A stretch of 64,000 nt of DNA from Pseudoduganella namucuonensis (GCF_900116645.1 NZ_FPBO01000015.1:1-64000); one strand, 5' to 3'. Positions 15,866 to 23,757 are shown, counted from the first letter of the stretch. Notes: generated by a model from the sequence alone, not told the origin. Program-made: numbers and translations.

Positions 15866-17106
15866 TGGCCAGCGCCGGGACGCCCAGCGATTCGACGGGC
15901 GCGGCGCCCGAGGCGGCCGCCGCCCCGGGCCTTGGCGGCGTATCCACCGCCGCCGCGGGTGGATCGGCCGACGTGCTGGTGGTCGGCGCGGGCATCGTCG
16001 GCGCGGCGTGCGCGGACGCGCTGGCCGCGCGCGGGCTGCGGGTCACCGTCATCGAACAGGAGGTGGTCGGCTCGGGCGCGACGGCGGCGGGCATGGGGCA
16101 CCTGGTGGTCATGGACGACAACCCGGCCGAGCTGGCGCTGTCCTCCTACTCGCTGGAACTGTGGCGCGAGTTCGTGGCCGACCAGCCGGCGCGGCACGAG
16201 TACAGCCGCTGCGGCACGATCTGGGTGGCGGCGGACGACGAGGAACTGGACGCGGCGCGGCTGAAGGCGGCCACCATGGCGGCGCACGGCCTGGAGTGCC
16301 GCATGCTCGACGCGGCCGCGCTGTACGCGCTGGAGCCGCAATTGCGGCCCGGCCTGGCCGGCGGCCTGCTGGTGGCCGGCGACGGGCTGGTGTATCCGCC
16401 CAAAAGCGCGCGCATCCTGCTGGACCGGGCGCTCGCCCGCGGCGCGCGGCTGGTGGCGGGCTGCGTGCGCGCCATCGAGGATGGCGGCGTGCTGCTGGCC
16501 GATGGCACGCGGTTGCGGGCGGGCGCCGTGGTGGTGGCGGCCGGGTCGCGTTCGTCGCAGCTGCTGCCGGAATTGCCGGTGCAGCCGAAGAAGGGGCACG
16601 TGGCCATCACCGACCGCTATCCCGGATTCATCCGGCACCAGCTGGTGGAGCTGGGCTATATCAAGAGCGCCCACGCGGCCAGCGGCGATTCGGTGGCGTT
16701 CAATCTGCAGCCGCGTCCCACGGGACAGATTTTGATCGGGTCGTCGCGCCAGTTCGGCGCCACGGACCCGGCGGTGGAGCCGGACATGATGGCGCGCATG
16801 CTGCGCCACGCAGTGGGGTTCACGCCGGCGCTGAGGGGGCTGAACGTGCTGCGCTGCTGGACGGGTTTGCGCGCGGCCAGCCCGGACGGGCTGCCGCTGA
16901 TAGGCGAGCATCCGGGCCGGCCGGGGGTGTGGCTGGCCACCGGGCACGAGGGCCTGGGCATCACGACCTCGCTGGCGACGGCGCAGCTGCTGGCGGCGCG
17001 GATCGCGGGCGGGGACGCGGCCATACCGGCGCAACCGTATTTGCCGGAACGCTTCGCGACACTTCAACCCAATTGCGAACCCTGGGGTCAGTCCCAGCGG
17101 GACTGA
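15865..17106 (+). CDS. lhpB: FAD-dependent D-hydroxyproline dehydrogenase, DAO-type subunit
   Basis: This 413-residue protein has an unusually long Ala/Gly/Ser-rich start, then the FAD motif GAGIVG at residues 41–46 and a D-amino-acid oxidase fold (GMGHLVV, ending GLRAASPDGLPLIGEHP and GHEGLGITTS). It should oxidise cis-4-hydroxy-D-proline to 1-pyrroline-4-hydroxy-2-carboxylate, passing electrons through the 2Fe-2S and NAD/FAD subunits encoded next. The last dozen residues (…CEPWGQSQRD) are read from a palindromic repeat that also supplies the stop codon, so the natural C-terminus was probably altered by the repeat. Confidence 0.88.
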   Translation: MASAGTPSDSTGAAPEAAAAPGLGGVSTAAAGGSADVLVVGAGIVGAACADALAARGLRVTVIEQEVVGSGATAAGMGHLVVMDDNPAELALSSYSLELWREFVADQPARHEYSRCGTIWVAADDEELDAARLKAATMAAHGLECRMLDAAALYALEPQLRPGLAGGLLVAGDGLVYPPKSARILLDRALARGARLVAGCVRAIEDGGVLLADGTRLRAGAVVVAAGSRSSQLLPELPVQPKKGHVAITDRYPGFIRHQLVELGYIKSAHAASGDSVAFNLQPRPTGQILIGSSRQFGATDPAVEPDMMARMLRHAVGFTPALRGLNVLRCWTGLRAASPDGLPLIGEHPGRPGVWLATGHEGLGITTSLATAQLLAARIAGGDAAIPAQPYLPERFATLQPNCEPWGQSQRD

Positions 17107-17132
17107 CCCTGGCATCCGCCGTTGGTTTTTTA
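17077..17132. repeat. GGGGTCAG-family palindromic repeat, copy 1
   Basis: The core is GGGGTCAGTCCC (17084–17095), AGC, GGGACTGACCC (17099–17109). Flanks match the two copies at 26428 and 27458: the right side, read in reverse, gives AAACCAACGGCGGA. The TGA in the right core arm is the stop codon of the preceding dehydrogenase gene. Confidence 0.8.
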
Positions 17133-17157
17133 TGCGCATCGCCAAACGCTACTTATT

Positions 17158-17424
17158 ATGATCGACACCATCCAACTCACCATCGACGGCCAGGGCATCA
17201 AGGTCCCTCCCGGCACCATCGTGGCGGCGGCGATCGCGATGGCGATGCCGGCGGCGATCACGCGCCGCTCGGTCGGCGGCGCGCTGCGCGGGCCGGTGTG
17301 CGGCATGGGCGTGTGCCAGGAGTGCCGCGTGACCATCGATGGCGTGGCGCACCAGCTTTCGTGCCAGACGCCGTGCGCGCCGGGTATGGATGTGCGCACC
17401 GCGCTGTCGGAAGGCGCGCCATGA
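17158..17424 (+). CDS. 2Fe-2S subunit of D-hydroxyproline dehydrogenase
   Basis: An 88-residue ferredoxin-like subunit with cysteines C48, C53, C56 and C69 in the pattern C-x4-C-x2-C…C of small Fer2_4 proteins such as HcnA-type dehydrogenase subunits. Together with the flanking FAD proteins it forms the three-part dehydrogenase known for D-hydroxyproline (and related opine/cyanide-forming enzymes). The ATG at 17158 is chosen because everything upstream comes from the repeat. It overlaps the next gene by four bases (ATGA). Confidence 0.88.
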   Translation: MIDTIQLTIDGQGIKVPPGTIVAAAIAMAMPAAITRRSVGGALRGPVCGMGVCQECRVTIDGVAHQLSCQTPCAPGMDVRTALSEGAP

Positions 17425-18716
17425 GCATGTTCGACATCCTCGTCATCGGCGCCGGCCCGGCCGGCCTGGCCGCCGCGCACGCCGCCGCCGCGCAGGGCGC
17501 CATCGTCGGCGTGGTGGACGACAATCCGCAGGCGGGCGGCCAGATCTGGCGCGGCGGCGCGCAACACCAGCAAGACCGGCGCGCGCGCCGGCTGTGGGAA
17601 GACCTGCGGGCGGCCCGCAACGTCAGCTTCATGCACCAGGCACGCGTGCTGTATCCGTCCGGTCCCGGCGCGCTGGCGGTGCAGACGCCCTCCTCGGCCC
17701 TGACATTGCGCTACCAGCGCCTGGTGATCGCCACCGGCGCGCGCGAATTGCTGCTGCCCTTCCCCGGCTGGACCTTGCCCGGCGTGACCGGCGCGGGCGG
17801 GCTGCAGGCGCTGGCCAAGGGAGGCTATCCGGTGACGGGCAAGCGCGTGGTGGTGGCCGGCTCCGGTCCGCTGCTGCTGGCCGTCGCGGCCACGCTGGTG
17901 GAGCGCGGCGCGCGGGTGGCGGCCATCGTCGAGCAGGCCGACAACGCCAGCCTGGCGCGCTTCGCGGCCGGCCTGCTGGCGACACCATCGAAAATAGCGC
18001 AGGCGCTGCGATTGCGGCGGCGCCTGCGCGGCATCCCCTATCACAGCGACAGCCACGTGCGCCTCGCGCGTGGCGCCGGCGCCTTGCGGGAAGTGGAAGT
18101 ACAAGGCGGCTCCGGCAGCGTAACGATCGCCTGCGATTACCTCTCATGCGGCTACGGGCTGGTTCCCAATCCGGAACTGGCCCTGGCTTTGGGCTGCGCC
18201 ACGAGCGCGGCGCATACGCCGCACGGCGGGGGGCATGCCCTTGCCGTGCAAGCCGACGCCTGGCAGCAGACCAGTATTCCCGGCGTGTACTGCGCCGGCG
18301 AGGGCACCGGCGTGGGCGGCGTGGACAAGGCGCTGGCCGAGGGCCGCGTCGCCGGACTGGCGGCCGCCGGCCGCATGGACCTGGCCGAGCGGCACTTCGC
18401 CGAACGGGCCAAGTGGCAGGCTTTCGCGGGCCGCCTCGCCAAGGCCTTCGCCCTCGATCCCGCCATCCGCGCGCTGGCCGACGACGACACCATCGTCTGC
18501 CGCTGCGAAGACGTCAGCCATGGCGAACTGCGTCGGCACGACAGCTGGCGCAGCGCCAAGCTCCACACCCGCTGCGGCATGGGCCCTTGCCAGGGCCGCG
18601 TCTGCGGCGGCGCCACCGATATCCTGTACGGATGGCGGCCCGAATCGGTACGCGTGCCGTTATCCCCGGCGCGCGTCGACAGCATCATCACTCATAACCC
18701 AAGGAGAACAGCATGA
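17421..18716 (+). CDS. NAD/FAD-dependent subunit of D-hydroxyproline dehydrogenase
   Basis: This 431-residue pyridine-nucleotide-disulfide-type oxidoreductase starts with the FAD motif GAGPAG (residues 10–15) and has a second Rossmann motif GSGPLLLAVAA near residue 150. Its C-terminal end carries a BFD-like iron-sulfur motif: CRCEDV followed by CGMGPCQGRVCGG. This matches the HcnB-like alpha subunit of multi-subunit D-hydroxyproline dehydrogenases. It overlaps both neighbours by four bases, indicating strict translational coupling with the 2Fe-2S subunit and the deaminase. Confidence 0.9.
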   Translation: MSMFDILVIGAGPAGLAAAHAAAAQGAIVGVVDDNPQAGGQIWRGGAQHQQDRRARRLWEDLRAARNVSFMHQARVLYPSGPGALAVQTPSSALTLRYQRLVIATGARELLLPFPGWTLPGVTGAGGLQALAKGGYPVTGKRVVVAGSGPLLLAVAATLVERGARVAAIVEQADNASLARFAAGLLATPSKIAQALRLRRRLRGIPYHSDSHVRLARGAGALREVEVQGGSGSVTIACDYLSCGYGLVPNPELALALGCATSAAHTPHGGGHALAVQADAWQQTSIPGVYCAGEGTGVGGVDKALAEGRVAGLAAAGRMDLAERHFAERAKWQAFAGRLAKAFALDPAIRALADDDTIVCRCEDVSHGELRRHDSWRSAKLHTRCGMGPCQGRVCGGATDILYGWRPESVRVPLSPARVDSIITHNPRRTA

Positions 18717-19636
18717 GCACAACAATAAGCGCAGCAAAATGGCAGGGCATATTCCCGGCAGTGACCACCAAGTTCCACGCCAACGAGGAACTGGACCACG
18801 CCGAAATGGAGAAGCATTTCGAGTTCCAGATCCAGAACGGCGTGCACGGCATGGTCACTTGCGGTTCGCTGGGCGAGGCCAGCACCTTGTCGCTGGAGGA
18901 AAAACTGGAAGTAGCGAAGCTGGCCGTGAAGGTCGCCAACGGCCGCGTGCCGGTGCTGGCCAACGTCAGCGAAACCCGCACCGCCAACGCCATCCGCTAC
19001 GTGCAGCAGGCGCGCGACCTGGGCGTGCAGGGCTTCATGGTGATGCCCTCCGTGCTGTACGCGGCGGACGCGCGCGAGGCCAAGGACAACCTGCGCACCA
19101 TCGCCGCCGCCGCGAAGCTGCCGATCATGGTGTACAACAATCCCGTCACCTACAAGGTGGACCTGACGCCGGAGGACTTCCAGGAACTGGCGGACTGCGA
19201 GGAACTGGTGGCGATCAAGGAATCGACCGACAACATCCGCCGCATCACCGACCTGCGCAACGCGGTGGGCGACCGTTACCAGCTGTTCATGGGCGTGGAC
19301 GACCTGTCGTTCGAGGGCCTGGCGGTGGGCGCGGACGGCCTGCTGGCCGGATTGGTGGTGGCCTTCCCGGCCGAGACGGTGGCGCTGTACAAGCTGATGA
19401 AGGCCAAGCGCTATGACGAGGCCCTGAAGCTGTACCAGTGGTTCATGCCTCTGCTGCACCTGGACGTGTCGACCAAGCTGGTACAGAACCTGAAGCTGGT
19501 GGAGGCGCTGGTCGGCGTCGGTAACGAAAACGTGCGCCGCCCGCGTCAGCCGCTGGTGGGCGCCGAGCGCGAGAAAATCGTCGCAATCGTCCGTCAGGCC
19601 ATGGCGACCCGGCCGGGCCTCGGCCGCCTGTTCTAA
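18713..19636 (+). CDS. lhpC: 1-pyrroline-4-hydroxy-2-carboxylate deaminase (DHDPS family)
   Basis: A 307-residue (beta/alpha)8 class I aldolase-type enzyme. The Schiff-base lysine is K169 (VAIKEST) and the proton-relay tyrosine is Y141 (MVYNNP). In this context it converts the product of D-hydroxyproline dehydrogenase to 2-oxoglutarate semialdehyde and ammonia. AAGGAGAA precedes the ATG, which overlaps the previous stop. The next enzyme, 2-oxoglutarate semialdehyde dehydrogenase, is not in this window. Confidence 0.9.
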   Translation: MSTTISAAKWQGIFPAVTTKFHANEELDHAEMEKHFEFQIQNGVHGMVTCGSLGEASTLSLEEKLEVAKLAVKVANGRVPVLANVSETRTANAIRYVQQARDLGVQGFMVMPSVLYAADAREAKDNLRTIAAAAKLPIMVYNNPVTYKVDLTPEDFQELADCEELVAIKESTDNIRRITDLRNAVGDRYQLFMGVDDLSFEGLAVGADGLLAGLVVAFPAETVALYKLMKAKRYDEALKLYQWFMPLLHLDVSTKLVQNLKLVEALVGVGNENVRRPRQPLVGAEREKIVAIVRQAMATRPGLGRLF

Positions 19637-19770
19637 AACGGTATGTCGCCGGCGTAGACCTTTAGCGGCCGGCGTTCCTCGTATGGCCAAGCCGTGGCGT
19701 TCTCCATCGCGATGGAGTGCTTTGCCGCCTCGGGCGGCAGGTGCACCACGAGGCCTGTGTGGGAAAACAT
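19633..19770 (-). CDS. Candidate small protein of 45 residues, unknown
   Basis: On the minus strand an ATG at 19770 follows GGAGG at an ideal seven-base spacing, and 45 codons run to a TAG that overlaps the lhpC stop. The peptide begins MFSHTGLVVHLPPEAAKHS and ends VYAGDIPF. I do not recognise it; it has no signal peptide, membrane segment or cysteine. The ribosome site lies inside the CTGAAA array, so the array could control it. It may also be a chance reading frame. Confidence 0.4.
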   Translation of the reverse strand: MFSHTGLVVHLPPEAAKHSIAMENATAWPYEERRPLKVYAGDIPF

Positions 19771-19771
19771 A

Positions 19772-19887
19772 CTGAAACCTCCACTGAAATGACCTGAAAA
19801 GTCCTGAAAAATACTGAAACCGCACATAGGGTTGGACCTTTTCAGGGAAATTCAGTTCAATTCAGGGCGTTTCAGGACCGATTTCAG
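19772..19887. repeat. Mirrored array of ten CTGAA(A) boxes with 10-base phasing
   Basis: Five CTGAAA boxes start at 19772, 19784, 19794, 19804 and 19814; five inverted boxes (TTTCAG or ATTCAG) end at 19845, 19855, 19865, 19875 and 19887. The spacings are 12,10,10,10 and, mirrored, 10,10,10,12, so the whole is symmetric about 19829.5. Box spacing near one helical turn puts all boxes on one DNA face. Sequence between the boxes is not conserved, which argues for a protein-binding array rather than a simple hairpin. Confidence 0.85.
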
Positions 19888-19942
19888 GACGTTCTCCCGC
19901 ATGGGGTGCGCAAGCAGTACATCCACCTCTACGCCCCGCCCC

Positions 19943-19986
19943 GTCAACTTCGGTTGACAAATCCAAATCCGTCAACTAAAGTTGAC
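19943..19986 (+). promoter_or_regulatory. Promoter with twin GTCAAC-N4-GTTGAC operators
   Basis: Palindromes GTCAACTTCGGTTGAC (19943–19958) and GTCAACTAAAGTTGAC (19971–19986) are 28 bases apart centre to centre. They overlap a strong promoter: TTGACA at 19954–19959, 17 bases, TAAAGT at 19977–19982. The expected transcription start is at or next to 19989, the A of the downstream ATG, so the mRNA is probably leaderless. Confidence 0.75.
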
Positions 19987-19988
19987 GC

Positions 19989-20225
19989 ATGGGTGATATC
20001 AAGACATTAACGCTGCCGGACGAACCGGGCGAGGCGCTGGCCGCCGTGGTGGCCTTGCGCATGGTCGCGGACCGGCTGGAGCGCAGGGCCGTGCGCGACG
20101 CGATCGCGCAGGGATGGACTTGGGCGCAAGTGGCGGAGGCGCTCGGCGTCACCCGCCAGGCGGCCCACAAAAAGCACGCCGGCGCCATCGCGGCCGGCCA
20201 TTCAACCGGCATGGGGGAGGACTGA
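19989..20225 (+). CDS. Small helix-turn-helix protein
   Basis: A 78-residue protein whose second half forms a clear helix-turn-helix (AIAQGWTWAQVAEALGVTRQAAHKKH). The first half (LPDEPGEALAAVVALRMVADRLERRAV) is a likely dimerisation helix pair. No ribosome site is visible, consistent with a leaderless transcript starting at the ATG. Its stop overlaps the next gene (TGATG), which encodes a Clp-N-like protein; HTH/Clp-N pairs recur in bacterial genomes but their role is not established. It probably binds the twin palindromes in its own promoter. Confidence 0.88.
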   Translation: MGDIKTLTLPDEPGEALAAVVALRMVADRLERRAVRDAIAQGWTWAQVAEALGVTRQAAHKKHAGAIAAGHSTGMGED

Positions 20226-20737
20226 TGTTCAATCGCTTCAAACTGTATTGGCAGGATATCCGCACCGTGGCCGCGCTCAACACCGAGGCGGAACGGCAGG
20301 CGCACTTGGGCGGCGAACAGTTGCCAGGGGCCGAGCACTACCTGCTGTCGGCGCTGTCGCTGGAAGAGGGATCGGCGCGCCGTGCGCTGCAACGGGTCGG
20401 CGCCGATCCCGAAGGCTTCCGCGCTGCGATCTCGGAACAATATGCGTCAACGCTGGAGAAGATGGGATTGGACGCCGGGCTGGCCGGCGAGGCGCCGCCC
20501 CCCGTTTCGGACAAGAAGGCGCTGTTCAACGCCCAGCCCTCGGGACAGGCCTTGATGCGGGCGCTGCCGGATTTGCGCAAGGCCACCAAGGCCACGCCTT
20601 TGTGCGGCGCGCACGTGCTGCTGGCCATCGCCCGCATGCCGCACAGCGTGGCGGCGCGGGCCTTGAAGACGATGGGGGTGGACTGCCAGGCCGTCGCGCG
20701 AGCGGCCGAGGCCGAGCTGGCGATGATGGCTTCGTAA
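20225..20737 (+). CDS. Clp N-terminal-domain protein without an ATPase module
   Basis: A 170-residue protein containing a double Clp-N-like helical repeat (LPGAEHYLLSALSLEEGSAR … GAHVLLAIARMPHSVAARALKTMGVD), the part of ClpA/ClpC that binds adaptors or substrates. No Walker motifs follow, so it is not an unfoldase itself. It is translationally coupled to the HTH gene upstream. It could act as an adaptor or as a ligand-sensing partner for the HTH protein; both are inferences. Confidence 0.82.
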   Translation: MFNRFKLYWQDIRTVAALNTEAERQAHLGGEQLPGAEHYLLSALSLEEGSARRALQRVGADPEGFRAAISEQYASTLEKMGLDAGLAGEAPPPVSDKKALFNAQPSGQALMRALPDLRKATKATPLCGAHVLLAIARMPHSVAARALKTMGVDCQAVARAAEAELAMMAS

Positions 20738-20761
20738 ACGCGGGCGGGCTTGCACGCATCC

Positions 20762-20790
20762 GGCGGAATAGCTCTTCGAGCTACTCCGCC
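20762..20790. repeat. GGCGGAATAGC-type intergenic inverted repeat
   Basis: GGCGGAATAGCTC and GAGCTACTCCGCC pair with one mismatch around TTC, followed by CTACC. This belongs to the common GTAGGGCGGA…TCCGCC repeats and could terminate transcription of either convergent neighbour. Confidence 0.65.
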
Positions 20791-20807
20791 CTACCGAGGC
20801 TATCGAA

Positions 20808-22712
20808 TCAGCGCAGGGCCAGCGCGGTGCCGGGCGCCGCGCTCTCGTCCAGCTTGAACACGGCCACCACCTGCTCCAGCGTGGCCGCCTGCTCCTGCAG
20901 CGACGCGGCCGCGGCGGCGGCCTGCTCCACCAGCGCGGCGTTCTGCTGCGTGGCGTCGTCCATCTGGATGATGGACTGGTTGACCTGCCCGATGCCGTCG
21001 CTCTGCTCGTGGCTGGCGGAGGTGATCTCCACCATCAAGGTCGCCACGTGCTGCACCGAGGCCACAATCTCCGTCATCGCCGCGCCGGCGGTGTCGGCCA
21101 GCTTGCCGCCCGCCTCCACCTTGCCGACCGAATTGACAATCAGTTCCTTGATCTCCTTGGCCGCCGCCGCCGAGCGCTGCGCCAGGTTGCGCACCTCGGA
21201 GGCCACCACCGCGAAGCCCCTGCCCTGCTCCCCGGCGCGCGCCGCCTCCACCGCCGCGTTCAGCGCCAGGATGTTGGTCTGGAAGGCGATGCCGTCGATG
21301 ACGCCGATGATGTCCGACATCTTGCGCGAGCTTTCCGTGATCTCGCCCATCATCTCCACCACCTGCGTGACCACCGTGCCGCCCTTGACCGCGGCCGCCG
21401 TGGTGGCGCCCACCAGCTTGTTGGCCTCCTCCGCGTTGGCCGCGTTCTGCTTGACGGTGGAGGTCAGCTGCTCCATCGCCGCCGCCGTCTCCTCCAGGTT
21501 GGAGGCCTGGTGCTCGGTGCGGGCCGACAGGTCGAAGTTGCCGGTGGCGATCTCGGTGGACGCGTTGGCGATCAGGTTGGTGCTGTCGCGCACCTTGCAG
21601 ATGGTGCTGTTGAGCGAGGAGACGAAGCGGTTGAAGGCGGTGGCCAGCGCGCCGATCTCGTCGTCCGACTCCACCTCCATGCGGCGGCTCAAGTCGCCGT
21701 CGCCGCTGGCGATGTCGCCCAGCATCTCGGCCGCGTGCACCACTGGCGCGGCGATCGCGCGCGCGATCAGGAAGATGGCGGCCATGCCGATGCCGCCGCC
21801 GATCAGCGCGGCCACCAGCGCCGAGATGGTGGCCGAGCGCGCGATATTGCCCAGCACCTCGGCCTCCGGCACCTCGGCCACCACGTACAGGTTCAGCTCC
21901 GGCACGAAGGACGAGGCGACGAACTGCGCGCCCCGCTCGCCCTTGTAGGTGGCCGAGGCGAATTTCTGGCCGCCCAGCAGCGTCTTCGAGATGTCCGCCG
22001 AGAAGCCCGGCAGGTCCTTCAGGAAGTGCTTGCCGTCCACCAGCGCCGGGTTGCGGTGGATCAGGAAGGCGCCGTTCGGCCGCACCAGGTACACGTGGCC
22101 GGACTCGCCCAGCTTGTAGGAGCGGATCGATTGCGCCAGCGCGTTCACGCCCAGGCCCAGGCCGGCCACGGCCAGCTTGCCGCCGGCCGTCTGCACGCGG
22201 GTGTTAATGAACATCATGTAGGTGTCGGCGCTGACGTCCTTGTCGATGTCCAGCGTGTAGGGCGCGCCGCCGGCCAGGAAGCCGTAGAACCACTGGTCGC
22301 TGGCCTTGTCCTTGGACAGCGTGCGGTCGTAGCCGGCGTCGGTGAAGTATTTGCCGGTGTCGTGCGAGACCCAGAACACGGTGGCGGCCGAGTTCTTGGC
22401 CTTGAGTTGCCTGGCGTATTTCTGCCACGCGGCCGCGCCCTCGTCCGGCACGCCCGCCTCCTCCCAGTCGTGCAGGAAGGTGTTGTTGGCCAGGGTCTGC
22501 GACACCGACAGCGGCTGGCCGATCTGGCGCAGGATGTCGTTGCGGATCTCGCCGATCTGCGCCGGCAGTTCCTGGTCGACCACGCGCCGGCGGGTGTTCT
22601 CGCTGCCCATGTACACGGTCAGCGTGGAGGAGATCAGCATGAACAGCAGCAGGCACAAGCCCATGCTGAGCATCAGCTTGTTTTTGATGGATAGACGGCG
22701 CCACATGGCCAT
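20808..22712 (-). CDS. Methyl-accepting chemotaxis protein
   Basis: A 634-residue chemoreceptor. It has a first transmembrane helix near residues 13–33 (MLSMGLCLLLFMLISST), a large periplasmic dCache-like sensor to about residue 290, a second membrane helix, a HAMP domain and a cytoplasmic signalling hairpin with the invariant tip segment (EAARAGEQGRGFAVVASEVR). It signals ligand occupancy to CheA/CheW. The ATG at 22712 follows GGGAGA. It ends convergent to the Clp-N gene; no other chemotaxis gene is nearby. The C-terminus lacks a CheR-tethering pentapeptide. Confidence 0.94.
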   Translation of the reverse strand: MAMWRRLSIKNKLMLSMGLCLLLFMLISSTLTVYMGSENTRRRVVDQELPAQIGEIRNDILRQIGQPLSVSQTLANNTFLHDWEEAGVPDEGAAAWQKYARQLKAKNSAATVFWVSHDTGKYFTDAGYDRTLSKDKASDQWFYGFLAGGAPYTLDIDKDVSADTYMMFINTRVQTAGGKLAVAGLGLGVNALAQSIRSYKLGESGHVYLVRPNGAFLIHRNPALVDGKHFLKDLPGFSADISKTLLGGQKFASATYKGERGAQFVASSFVPELNLYVVAEVPEAEVLGNIARSATISALVAALIGGGIGMAAIFLIARAIAAPVVHAAEMLGDIASGDGDLSRRMEVESDDEIGALATAFNRFVSSLNSTICKVRDSTNLIANASTEIATGNFDLSARTEHQASNLEETAAAMEQLTSTVKQNAANAEEANKLVGATTAAAVKGGTVVTQVVEMMGEITESSRKMSDIIGVIDGIAFQTNILALNAAVEAARAGEQGRGFAVVASEVRNLAQRSAAAAKEIKELIVNSVGKVEAGGKLADTAGAAMTEIVASVQHVATLMVEITSASHEQSDGIGQVNQSIIQMDDATQQNAALVEQAAAAAASLQEQAATLEQVVAVFKLDESAAPGTALALR

Positions 22713-22811
22713 AACGAATCTCCCGGAGTATGAGTGGAGCGCCGCGTGCGTGCGCGGCGCCCTTTGTTTTTCAGTGTACCCAGCAAGTTGCGCTGTCCCA
22801 ACCATTTTCCG

Positions 22812-23723
22812 CTATCTGTTGCGCGTCCAATACCCCGGTTGCGCGTATACCCGCTTTAACTCATCTATAAAGAAACGTATCTTGGCAGGCAGGTGTCTTT
22901 GTTGTAGATAGACCGCCATGATGTCGTAGTCCGGCAGCGCGAAATCGTCCAGCACGGTGATCAGGCTGCCCTCGGCCAGCTGCGACTGGATCTCCCACGT
23001 CGAGCGCCAAGCCAGCCCCAGGCCCTCGCACGCCCAGCGGTGCAGCAACTCGCCGTCGTTGCAGTCCAGGTTACCTTGTACCTTAACCGTGACGGGTTTG
23101 CCGCCCTGTTGAAAATACCAGCCGCGTTGCTGGCCGCCCTGCAGGTTGAAGGCCAGGCAATTGTGGTGTTCCAGGTCCTCCAGGGTGCGGGGGATGCCGT
23201 ACCGGTCGAAATAGTCCGGCGTGCCGCACACCACGCGGCGGTTCCTGGCCAGCTTGACGGCGACGAAGCTGGGGTCGATCACGCCGCCGATGCGGATGCC
23301 CAGGTCGTAGCCCTGGCGCACCAGGTCGATCACCTGGTCGGTCAGGTTGAAGGAGATCTGCACGTCCGGGTTGGCGGCCAGGAAGGCCGGCGCGTGCGGC
23401 GCCACGTGCTGGCGCCCGAACGAGGCCGGCGCCGACACGATCAGGTGGCCGGTGGCCGTGTGCCGCCCGGCCGAGATGTTGCGCTCGGCCACGTCGAAAT
23501 CGGCCAGCAGCTTGCGGCAATCGTCCAGGAACACGTTGCCCTGCTCGGTCAACGTCAGGTGGCGCGTGGTGCGGTGCATCAGCTTCACGCCCAGCCGCTT
23601 CTCCAGCGCGTCGATGCGCCGCCCCAGCATCACCGGCGTGATGTTCTGCACCAGCGCCGCGCCCGCCAGCGACCCCTTCTCGACCACGGCCACGAAGGCC
23701 TCGATTTGTTTGAATTTATCCAT
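22812..23723 (-). CDS. LysR family regulator, probable controller of the gcl operon
   Basis: A 303-residue LysR-type regulator with an N-terminal winged helix (FVAVVEKGSLAGAALVQNITPVMLGRRI) and the periplasmic-binding-like effector domain from about residue 90. It is divergent from gcl with a 128-base gap holding a symmetric operator. Regulation of glyoxylate or allantoin breakdown is the obvious role; the effector (glyoxylate or a related acid) is an inference. Confidence 0.92.
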   Translation of the reverse strand: MDKFKQIEAFVAVVEKGSLAGAALVQNITPVMLGRRIDALEKRLGVKLMHRTTRHLTLTEQGNVFLDDCRKLLADFDVAERNISAGRHTATGHLIVSAPASFGRQHVAPHAPAFLAANPDVQISFNLTDQVIDLVRQGYDLGIRIGGVIDPSFVAVKLARNRRVVCGTPDYFDRYGIPRTLEDLEHHNCLAFNLQGGQQRGWYFQQGGKPVTVKVQGNLDCNDGELLHRWACEGLGLAWRSTWEIQSQLAEGSLITVLDDFALPDYDIMAVYLQQRHLPAKIRFFIDELKRVYAQPGYWTRNR

Positions 23724-23730
23724 GGAATCA

Positions 23731-23757
23731 TTATTCCATACCTGGAGTATCGAATAA
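23731..23757. promoter_or_regulatory. Symmetric operator in the LysR–gcl gap
   Basis: TTATTC and GAATAA flank an inner pair ATAC-N5-GTAT, giving a 27-bp interrupted palindrome that contains a T-N11-A core, as expected for a LysR-type recognition site. It starts eight bases upstream of the LysR start codon, fitting autoregulation plus activation of gcl. Confidence 0.7.

Noticed and set aside
19772..19887. The CTGAAA array as a CRISPR or as plasmid iterons
   Set aside because: The boxes are only 5–6 bases with 4-base variable gaps and inverted halves; there are no 20–40 base repeats with spacers and no replication gene nearby.
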